NCBI GenBank assembly: GCA_963920705.1
Contig: OY987233.1
Coordinates: forward strand, 7,368,001-7,432,000
DNA: 64,000 nt
Reading direction: 5' to 3'
Origin: Odiellus spinosus
Lineage: Eukaryota; Arthropoda; Arachnida; Opiliones; Phalangiidae
Shown: piece after piece, positions 49,901 to 61,900 of the stretch
How positions within the stretch are numbered: the first letter of the stretch is position 1
How the letters are laid out: every line of letters begins with the position of its first letter
Position numbers and translations under genes: made by a program
The notes under the pieces: generated by a model
What the model was told of the DNA's origin: nothing
What the model saw: only the letters and a program-made list of their open reading frames with translations
The model's database searches: none

Positions 49901-52900
49901 ATAAATACTTAGTACTTAATTCTTAAATACTCACATACTTAGTACTTAATTATTAAATACGCAAATACTTAGTACTTAATTATTAAATACGCAAATACTT
50001 AGTACTTAATTCTTAAATACGTAAATACTGAGTACTTAATTCTTAAATAAGCAAATACTTAGTTCGTAATTCTTAAATATGCAAATACTTAGTACTTAAA
50101 TACGTAAATACTTAGTACTTAAATACGTAAATACTTAGTACTTAAATACGTAAATACTTAGTACTTAAATACGTAAATACTTAGTACTTAAATACGTAAA
50201 TACTTAGTACTTAAATACGTAAATACTTAGTACTTAAATACGTAAATACTTAGTACTTAAATACGTAAATACTTAGTACTTAAATACGTAAATACTTAAT
50301 ACTTAAACACGTAAATACTTAGTACTTAAGTACGTAAATACTTAGTACTTAAATACGTAAATACTTAGTACTTAAATACGTAAATACTTAGTACTTAAAG
50401 GGAAACTTAAAGCTAAAAATGGAACAGCTTTTGAATTTATTTTCGGAATCACCATATTCGAGAGTTTTCAAACAATTTTTAAACACTTTATTGGTGTTTA
50501 AATTAAAATAATATCGCCAGTGATTGACGACCAAGGTCTTGGGCATCAAACCCCGGCATATTCTTTTAATGTTAGGACATTACAAAAAAGGCTAGTGGCT
50601 CAATGTTGCTCTCAGTGGTTGGAGGTAAAAATGGGGTCCTGTGAAAGACCCTTTAGTAGTTGATTTCTTGAACATATCGTGAGCCTTTTAATTATAATCG
50701 GCTTCGCGATCTGGTGTTTGGTGTGCGGTGTGTCGGAGAAGAAGTAGTAGGGAGTTGGGTCCGCGAGGAGTAATTTCCGACCACACCCCGTCACCATTAA
50801 GTTCGCCTTCGAACCCAGCAAATTTCAATTGGGTGGGGCCCGAAGAACTAAAAATCTAAAATATGTTTGCCAGGTCAAAAAAAAAAGGAAATTTTTAGGC
50901 GCAACCGATTTTGGAAAAGCCTCTCTTGCTTCAAGGTGTTTGAGAAACTCTGATATTTCTCGCCTACGCGTAAATTGTATCGGGAGAAGAGGGGGTTTGC
51001 GTAAGAGGGGCCAGAAAAGCGTAGATGCTGGAAGAGAAAGACTGTAACTCTTGTCCAAGGGGAGGTATTTTTCATCTATTCCTTTTCGTTTAAAAATAGG
51101 ACTAGTCCACTAGTTGGTAAAACAAATTAATATCTCTAGAAATCAATTTTTAACTATATTTTGGTGGAGGAGCACCATCTATATTTTTTATTTCCTCTCG
51201 GGAGGTGGTTTCCTAGAAGATATTAGCAGAGTACATACTAGGCCTTGAAATCAATTTAGCTACGTTCATACTAGGTCTTGGAATCGATTTAAACCGTTTC
51301 AAAACGTTTCGCTAAAGTCGTGTGAAAGGAAAACGTCTTTTCTCGAATCGATTTGATTAGATTTCTCGAAACTGCTTTGGGAACCAGTTTCACACCGATT
51401 CGGTTTCAACAACCGATAGATGAAGCTACAATAAATCGATTTATAAAGATAATGCGCGAACACGTGACGCTTAAAACGATTCTTGGTGATTTGAATATCG
51501 TTTCAAATCGATTAAAAAAGGCTAGTGTGATCGTAACTTTTAAACCGTTTCAAAACGTTTCGCTAGAAACCCTCTTTTCTCGAATCGATTTGATTCGACT
51601 TCTCGTAACTGCTTCGGGAACCAGTTTCATAACGATTAGGTTTGAACAACCGATAGATGAAGCTACAATAAATCGATTTATAAAGATAATATTTGAACAT
51701 AAAGACGCTTAAAACACGATTCCTGGCGATTTAAAAATCGGTTTGATTTTAACGTTTCAAATCGATTAAGTGTGACCGTAGCTTTATTGTAGCTTCATCT
51801 ATCGGTTGTTGAAACCGAATCGGTATGAAACTGGTTCTCGAAGCAGTTACGAGAAGTCGAATCAAATCGATTCGAGAAAAGAGGGTTTCTAGCGAAACGT
51901 TTTGAAACGGTTTAGATTCCAAGGTCTAGTATGAACGCAGGAGACTCCGTCCACCAAAATATAGTTAAAAATTGATTTGTAGAGCTATTAATTTGTTTTA
52001 CTAACAAGTGCATTAAACCTATATTTTTAAACGATAAGGAATAGATGAAAATTACCTCCCCTTGTACAAGAGATACAGTCTTTCTCTTACAGCATCTACT
52101 CTTTTCTAGCCACTCTTACGCAACCCCACCTCCTTCGAGAAAAGACGGTTGCCTGTTCACACGACTTAAGGGAATCGTTTTGAAACAGTTAAAATCGATT
52201 CCAAGGACTAGTATGAACACAGATATACATTAAAACTTAAATGGAGAATACAACCTAACAACAAGTGATTTTTTATCTATTCTTAATCGTTTACATAGGC
52301 CTAATCCAACACAATCAAGTATTAAACTATAAAATATAAAACTTAGGCCTAGTTGGATTCATGGAGATCCTACGTTCTCCATATTAGGGGCATCGATCAA
52401 TGTCATTGGTTGCTACTCCTTATAAGAGGAGTTCAGGTGATCTCAATGAATCCAGCTAAGCCTATTTTCCGGGTAAGTTTTAAATTTATTTCTAATATTT
52501 GTTTGTAAATTTTTTTACTGTTGGATTAGGCCTAATTAAACGATAAGGAATCGATAAAAATCAATTGTTGTTAGGTTGCATTCTCCTTTTAATTTAAACA
52601 CCGAAAACGTGTCAAATAATTGTTTGAAACTTGAATATATTTTTAACTCCAATTTCCCCTTTAAACTCTCCATGCATCAATGTTAAGCCTACTTTCAAAC
52701 TTGGTTTAAAATCTTATTTGTTCGTTTTTGTTTCATATTTCAATAATCCCAAACTCTTTTACTATTTCTTCCGGAAGTTTTATAAATTTAGTTTTTGATA
52801 CTCGATAGGTATACATGATATAATATCAGACGACATTTATTCGAAACACGTAGGCACGTGTTGGGAATCGCCTCGCAACCGCTGTCCGCCGCGTATTCAC

Positions 52901-55900
52901 ATATAGCTACTATGTGATCGATTTTTTGCATATAGGAATGGGAGGACCATGGTCTTTGAAAAGAAAGATTGACTGTTTTCTTTCAGGGTTAAATAACGGA
53001 ACCAAGGAGCAACAGACACGAGCAATGACTAAGCAAGTTTTAAAGTGAGGCTATCACGGATTTTTCATAAACTCCAAATGGAAATTGAGTAGCATTTTCG
53101 GAAAGATCGTTAAAAAACGATTCAAAATATATATACATATGTCATAGAACAAAATTACCGCGACAGTAAAAATACATATTTTAAAATCGCCATTTTCGAA
53201 ATTTTTAAAATAAAAATTCCCCGCAATACTACGTCATCACTATGGTCGCGTGATTTCGCTATTGTATAGAGCTTGCTACAGTTGATTCTCGTCGCGCGCC
53301 AGTGATAAGGTCGCTTATTTCGCGCGGTCTTTTTCGTAAAAATACTTAATTCAGAAAGTTCGTATTAAAATTATCATTAATTACGTTCCAGAAATAAACT
53401 ACTGGGATGCCACACTCGGGCTAAATAGGCTGTAGTCTATTTCGAAAATTTGACAGGGGCCCCAAAATCGGAGGAAAAGGGCCCTGAATTTCATGAAAAA
53501 GGGCCCTAAAAAAACTAACATGTAGAAAAAAATTGGCACAGAATCTAACACTTTTAAAAACGTTGGCCGGAGTTAACGACGAGCTATCAAATCATACGAT
53601 CTCTACGGTTAAGCATTCTTTCCGAGTAATTTAAATAATTGAAATTGATAATATGACACGCTAGTTATTCGAAAATCGATCGTAAAATGTTTAAATTAAA
53701 ATTCACTCACCAAATAGCGCTAGGGACATAGGTAGCTTTTCAAAATTCCATAACACTTAAATCCCGTCACGAGAACAATCGCGTAAAACGGCCGGTTCAG
53801 TGCCTCATCAAAAAGGTGTAGATTCGTTTTAAAACCTATTTCGGTCATTTCGCGATAGTCCTGCAGCGAATATTATGACAAAAACTGTAATAATGCGACG
53901 CAACGTACGCTAAACATTACCGATTATAGTAAAATTAGACTTTAAGATCGCAAGAAATGCTTCGAAAACCGGACTATACATCAATGGACGCGCGTGAAGA
54001 ACTTTCAAAACTCAAGCAGACGACGCCAAATGGACTCATGACGGATTTAAATTGATGAATCATTTTAGAATAAAAACCTCTTCTTCGAAAGTTAAAACCA
54101 CGTAAAACGGTGTCTAACGGAAAATATTAAAATTCCTTGACTTGTTGATAAATCCTGAAGTTTTTTTTAATTAAAACTTAAAAACTAATGTTGAATGTAT
54201 CTTTTAACCGAGCTTTCATGGACCAAAATTAACATACATAGGTTAACATACGATAAATTTACGAATTAAAGGTTTTTATATGACCACCTAGGAATTATAG
54301 GTATTATAAATAGGCTTTCAAACGAATTCACCGAAATCACTGATGTATACCCTTTAAAAAACGTAATAAGTTAGAAAAACTTTTTAAATTAAAAAAACCA
54401 AAACATACCCCGATGTAATTAATTTAAAACTTTATGAAGGTAATTATTTTCTAGAACGGTTATGACATTTTTGAATAATTTGTGGATTTTAACTTCCGTC
54501 CCAACACTTTCCACCGTAATTATGCTACAGTTTTCACAAATTATTACTGTTTTAATAATTGCCGCTTTATTTAGACGTATACCAAAATGAAATCTAAAAA
54601 TAAACTATAGAGGAAAAGGTGTTTCTCTCGCGTATTTGGCCTATATGGATTTATCTCACATTTTAAACAAAATTTGTCGACCCGTCCTTGGCGTCTGTCA
54701 CGATTAAAATGAACTCTACGTCCCCCAAACTCATCCATCAAATAATCTGTCCCAAAATTTAGCTTCGTACGAACTTTAGAATATTTTAGGTTATATATAA
54801 AGGTGTAATGAAACATTAATTCATTTATTAAAGGTAGAATGCAACCTAAGAAATGTTTTTTATCGATTAATTATCTTCTAAATAGGCTTAACCAACCAGT
54901 AAAATAAAAACAAACAAATATTAAACTAGAAAATAGGTTTAGCTGGATTTATGGATACCCTGAATTTCTTCGCATTGATGAGTCAGCGAAAAATCAAAAG
55001 TTATTGGAAATCTCGCCTTAGATCTCGCCTTAACGACGGGCCTTCGCTCATTGGTTGCTGAACCATCAATGCGAAGAAATTCAGGATCTAAAATGAATCT
55101 AGCTAAGCCTATTTTCCGGGTAAATTTGAAAAAAAGGTTTACCGGTGGATAAGGCTTATTTAAACGGTAAAAATCACATGTTGTTAGGTTGCATTTTCCC
55201 TTTAAAGGGAAACTACGACCTATAAAATAAACAGCTTTTGAATTCATTTTAGAAATCTACAAAAAAAAATATGAACATTTCCGCAACTTTACCAAACATT
55301 TTAGCGATTAATTTAAATTCCGCTGGGTAAGGGTTTAATTTCAGCGTAGGGTAAATTAGGGCCAATCATATTACTTCGGCCTTTAACATCTTTGTTATCA
55401 CGATTGAGGCTCTTAACAAGGATGTAGTTAGAGTTGGATATCTAGCCAATAACAAGCCTTCATTCAGCCAGCAAATGGACCGCTTAAGCCTAATTTAAAA
55501 TGTTTTTGCTGTCGGAATGAAGATGCGGTTTTGCTCAGATATCAAACTACACATGGATTCTTGTTAAGCCTATTTTGGTAGAAAGTAAAAAATGGTTTTC
55601 TAGCTTAATATTCAGAATATGAACTGATTTTAACTAGTTTTACACTCTCCCTTTCAAATATTTTCTATATCGGTATTGACAAACTCATTATAAAATAATT
55701 CGGCACGACCTGCCATCTTCAGGCAAAGACTTTTCGATTTTGAAATAGTGCGGGGGTCATAAAGTCCGCCTAAGGGGGTCAGAAAGCGACTTCGCGATAA
55801 AACGGCGCCTCAAGGCAAAATTGGGGCTAAACCCCAAGCCGCTCATCCGATTACCTTACCAGGCAAAGTGCTAAAGCTTCTATAACTCGATATTGACCGA

Positions 55901-58900
55901 AATCTTGATTCCAAGGGCGTCCGCAGTTGAAAAAAAAGTTGGTTAACCTAATTTCTCACTTGGTATCAACTTGTGGGCGGAAGAATCTAGCAAAATTCCA
56001 ATTAAGTTTAGGCTCTTTTTGGGTCCAGAAACTTTGCAGCGTCTCCCACCCCTTAATTTTCCCTCGGGCTATCGATTGGATGACAGGAACTCGTCCAAGC
56101 AAAAATAGTGAACGCGGCAATATTAGATGAGCTAAACGAAGTTCAAAGGTCAAGTCTCATTTATATTGACTTATTGATTAATAGATTATATTAGGCATAT
56201 TCAAAAACCTAAAAAAATGTTTTCATTTTACCAGAAGCCGATGAAACCCTCCTTTGAAGTCTATTACTCCCGGGTCTTGTCTACCCCTCTCTGTATGGGT
56301 TAGTTTCAAAAAGCGCGATTCGTACGCCTCCTAACGGTAGATATTTTCGGAGCGGGAGTTCGTCGAGCGAATATCTCTAGCAGCCTTGGAGTTCGTCAAA
56401 AAAACGTCGTCATTTGTGGAGAGAGAATTTCCAATTTTCCGTAGACAGGGGGCGTGAAGTAGGACCCCGCCGATCTCGTAAAATTGTGAATTTTACCCAT
56501 ACAGAGAGGGGCGCTATGTGGAACATTAGAGTATTAGACTTCAAAGGAGGGTTTCATCGGCTTCTGATTTTACATTAATTATTAAATATGTTAAAAACGA
56601 AAATATTCAATAGTTTGCCAGCGATCACCCCGACCACGTGACGTATTATGTAACGAACTAAATGATTGTGCGAATGAACCAATGAGAAATCCCAGTACAT
56701 TCAATATTAACCTCTGTAAAAACGCGAAATCTAAAATTTAAGCCTAAAATAAATAAATTAAATTCAAACTAGGGTTTTAGATATCTTGAAAATTAAGAGA
56801 CTTGCCCTTTAAATCGCGTTGTAGGCGGAAAATCGAGCTTCTAAAAATGACAATTAGGAAGTAGGTCGTTGATTTTTATCGGTTTTTCTCTCCGCTGGCG
56901 TCTCTCGTCTCTTGATCATGCACTATAAGCGTCATTTAATTTTATCGCCATTTCTCACCCGATCCTATCAGTCTACTTGGGATTAAAGCCCAAACACCCA
57001 CGTGACCTCCTCCCTTTCGTTTTGATATCGCCCCTATTTCCCTTCAATCATTTCTAAGCTAGCAAAATTACACGTCTCTTTGAGAATCATCGTTCAAGGG
57101 GGTTGAATCAAAATAAATCTTTCATCTCTACGAAGTTCATCTTGGTGTATCATATCTTTTCCCCTATAATTACAACTCCTCGTGAACAGAAATATAAAGA
57201 TATTTTTACGTCTGACGTCATATTCCCCCCGTGAAAGATCTCGTCTAAAAATAGAGCGTAAACCAATTTAACTCCAAAAGTACACGCTTCTTCTTAAGGC
57301 CGTATCTGCTCTGAAATTTGCCTCTGTAAAATGCTTTTCCCTTATGATTAACTGATCATTTTCAATACTTTCCATAACTTTTCTCATTTTGTAAACTATG
57401 AATTGGCATATTGAGGTAGAGCGTTTATAATTAACAATTAAATTATTTGCAAATTAAATTATTTGCACATTTATGATTTTATATCACAAAAAATATCACT
57501 ATTATAGTAACTGATTCAAATCATCCCTGACTTTCACCCCAAAGATTTCTTGGCCCTTTCCCTGACCTTTTGGTCCGTTTTCAATCTCCCTGACTTTTCC
57601 AGGTTGCGTACTAACCCTGCTTTGTTCTAATCTGAAACTTCTTTAAGAAGAATATCTTTTAATTTGATTTTTTCTTTTTCGTTTGTCTTTCGCAGCGGAT
57701 TGCAGCTTCTTGCTGGCAAACGCCCAGATTGTGGACTATCCAATCGTTTATTGCTCAGAGTCTTTCTGCAAAATCTCCGGTTACAATCGAGCGGAGGTGA
57801 TGCAGAAGAGCTGCAGATGCAGCTTTATGTATGGAGAATTGACAGACAAAAACACTATCATGAAAGTCGAGCAGTGCCTGGACAATCTTACGCAGGACCA
57901 GTATGAGATCTTACTATACAAAAAGAACAGTCAGTAACATTCCATAGAAATCTTTCTTTTTTAAATTCTTTTAAATCTTTTCTCTCTCTCTTTTGCTATT
58001 ATTACATTATAAGTAAAGCTAGACCTTAGGTTATGACATTAGTAATGTTCATATAATTATGCGAATTAGTGTAATTATAACCATTCCGACTGAAATTCAA
58101 CCTAGAATTGGTTCGTTAATGTAAAAGTTTCTTTACCTATTTATTCCATAAAAGTAAACAACGCTTGGTAGAATAATACTATCAACAAAGGCCAAGTTTT
58201 ACGTCATAGCCCATCACTTAAAAGCAGCGAAAAATGTCATAACCCCTATCTGACTCAAGTAATTTGGACTCTTCCTCGATATTTTGAGTCGAGAGAGATG
58301 GAATTTAGGCGGGCCGCGCTTGGCTATATTGTCTTCCCCCAATTCAGGCATTTCTCCGCAGAGTGTCGCTTCCTCCGTTCACTATTTACACCGTCTGCGG
58401 CCGCTAGAGTGTGTCGAATCAGAATCTGCCGGTACATTTACCTGGACCTTTTCTAAAGGTATTAAGCTACGGGGGCGTTGTTTACTTTTATGGAATAAAA
58501 TGATAGACTTTTGATATTATACGTTTCGTCTAATTTTACTTATAAAAATGCTTCAATCTTCCATTCTTATTTTGTGAGATATAAAAGTCGTTAAAGAGTT
58601 AAAATGTTAAAGTTAATTTGAAATAAATTAATATGAAATTAACAATTTTAAAATAACAACTTTTATGATCACATCTAAGAATGGAATAAGTGTTTTTTGC
58701 AAATGGTTACTCACTTGTTATACTGTTTCAATATCAGTAGGTCAACTTTGGCTAACAACTAGTGATTCTTTATTGATTAATTGTTTAAATAAGATCTTAT
58801 CCATTAGGAAAATAATTACTAACCAAATATAAGGGTAGAAATAAAATTTTAACTTACCACGCGCATTTCAAACGTTTTACTGTCGAAATTACTGTGGTTC

Positions 58901-61900
58901 GCCAGTGACTCTTTAACAATGATATATCAAACCCTCCATGGATTATTGTTAAGCTATATTTTCCTGGTAAGTTGTTATTGGTTTGTAAGTTATTTTACTA
59001 ATGGATTAGGCCTATTTAAACGATAATGCATCGATATAAAATCACTTGTTGTCAGGTTTAATTCTTTCTTTAAAACTAATGAAGACCGAAAGTGTAACAT
59101 AAGTTAGAAGATAGAAATGAAACGGTAAAAGAAGCTTAGTGTTGAAACCATTTGCGAAAAGACCTAATAATTATTACATAGATATTATTTAGTACATAGT
59201 TGAGTTGATTTACGCAAATTTAGAATTTCAAATATTCCAATCACGCTTAAAATTTAAACTTAAAAGCCGGTATGATACCTCTTGTATATAATTATCTCTA
59301 GTAACTGTTGAGTTATCTTTGATCAAAATCGTGGCTTAAAAGCTTTTATCCTCATCCTTTGATCTTTAAATCGTGGCACTTAAAGTGTCTATCGGACAAT
59401 AATCCGAGTTTTCTAAAGCCCAATTTAAAGGCGCGTTATTTTCTAGTTTAGCAGACGACGTTGAACGTTACAAAAAGAACCGTCAAAGCTAGGCTGTGGG
59501 CAAAAAGGAAGATTATTTGAAGGGGCAAATTTTAGAGCAGATAGAGTTTTTAAAGGGACTATCTGCGATTTTTAAATCACCTTTAAAGTTAGCAGACGAC
59601 GTTGATCATAGTAAATTGTACAGTCAAAGCTAGGCGGTGTGCATAAGGGAAGGTGATTTTAAAAGGGCAAACTCTAGAGCAGATAGGATCTTTAAAGTGG
59701 TGCATTTTATAACAGAAACAAATATATATTCTAGATTTTGTACGGTGTATTTTGAATACGAAATTTAGGAATTCATTTTCAGGATAGTTCACTTTTTAAT
59801 TAAGAATATAACCCTATATCAATTAAAGTTTTGAAGGAAAGAATATGTTTTTAAGTAAAAGGTGTTTCTGTTTCTCGCGTAAGCCAAACGTCACACTGTT
59901 TCAGTTAAATTTTACGCCACGATTAGGGTCAAAGCGTAGGTCACGATATCTGAATTAACGCTCTAAATATAAACACAGGAAAGAGATAGATGAGGTTTAA
60001 TTTTTAAAATTAGAAGGCGACCCATTCACCTTGTCTTTTGTCATCCGAGATTTTGGTTCTATAAGGGGCAAGGGCTGAATTATCTTAGTAAACTCCCTGC
60101 TGGTAATTTAGATGTTAATTTAGATTTAAACGCCAGTATACCAAAGACGGAAGTTGGGGAGAACTAAGTTTCCTAGAGCCTGTCAAATTTCTCAGTAAAG
60201 GTCAAGTATATGTTATGAAAAATCAGGTTTTGGGTTCAAAGTTACGCTCTTTCGTATGTGGGACGTATTATTTGAGTTAAAAGCAGCCCCTAACCTAATT
60301 TAATTTGATTGGTTAAAGGATTATATCCTTACAGCCTTGAAAAAACATTAGAAAACAGAGATTATGCAGACTCTGTCGTTGAGATTGAGCATTCATTATC
60401 AACTTTATTCTAATGGTTCTATCGTCTGCTTATCAGATATTTTAGTGCCAGAAATCTTAAAGTGTAGACTGTCACGAAATATTTCACGAACTCCAAATGG
60501 AAATTGCACGAGTAATGGGCATCTGATACCATAAGTTGTATTAGAGTGAATTCGTGAGTTTAAATTGAAAGAGTTGTTCTTTAAAAAACACCCTTTTGTC
60601 GTGTGACGTTAGGTGGCTGATGCTTTGTTTCAAAATCGGGAGATTATAGAGCGAGACAGCTTATAAGATAATATAAGAGCATCAGGCGAAGAATGGGTCG
60701 CGCTTCCTTTCGTCTTTGATTTATTTTTCTCTCTTTTCTATTATTCTCTTTGGCTATTTCTTTCCTTATATAATAAATTGCGCTCAAAATGGACTTTCCA
60801 AAATATTTATCATCTAAATGATGCAAACAAAACAAACCAATTTCAAAGTTCAAACTACTTTACAAATTAAATAAAAGCAAAATATGGAAATCGAATTCCC
60901 TTATTTTTATTTTGTTACTTAGCAAATCAATGTGTCAATTAAATATAAAGATAATTATATAATAATTTAAAGTTATTTTTTGTATATATTGTTTTCCAAT
61001 ATAGTTTAGTATGAATATTCTTGCCTATAGATTTTTCGTAGTTTGATCGTTGCTTTCGACATTTGATATATTTAAATTAGAAAAATATGTAGATTTTTTC
61101 TTTTTGGATTATCTGTTATGGTCCATGGGCCCATTTAGTTCAATAAGGAACATATTTTAAACAAATATTTCGACTAAGGTGGTGTGGAGCCCATGTTTTT
61201 CAGGCATCACGTAACCTACGATGATTTACTTTGTAGTATTAAACGATTAAATTTGTAGTTAACTGTATCGCGTAGTTTGTAGGCTGTAGACATTTTGCGT
61301 AAAAAAGAATGCCTCTGTAGATTGCGCAAATAGGCTTAGCATAGTCGCGAATGAATGTTGGTCCATTTTGGGCGTGCTTCGCTACAAAAAAGCACTTAGA
61401 AAAGCGACTGTCAATTCATGTTGAGTGCAGGTCTCTTTTCTGGTGCCGTGCCAGGAACGCCGTTGTGGTTGTTGCTACACGTGGCTCCTATCAAAAATGA
61501 GAAAGACCAAGTGGTCCTGTTTCTGCTCACCTTCAGGGATATCACCGCCCTCAAGCAGCCACTCGAAGATGATGCTGTTAAGGGTAAGTTCCCACGCGCG
61601 GTTCAAATTATTCTCTCGTCATTAAAATATGTATATATATTCATTATTTTAAATATAGTACAATATTTTGTTTCCCTACATACACATACGCGCATGTCAC
61701 ATTTATGTTCACAATTCTTCATTTTTCTTATATTATAATATTACACGTATAATATTCAAGTCTGTTTTACGAATACGTTTGAAATTAGGGCATCTATATG
61801 CAGGATATCGATACATATTTTTCATACCTAGACCTAAGCTACGGACACACTTAAGTCTTAAAGTGGACGTTTCTTAGACAATCAAATTATGTTTCGCCAC

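Noticed and set aside
51353-51712. 119-codon plus-strand ORF with repeated peptides
   Set aside because: Translation of tandem family N copies (CGGTTTCAACAACCGATAGA); the peptide repeat follows from the DNA repeat.
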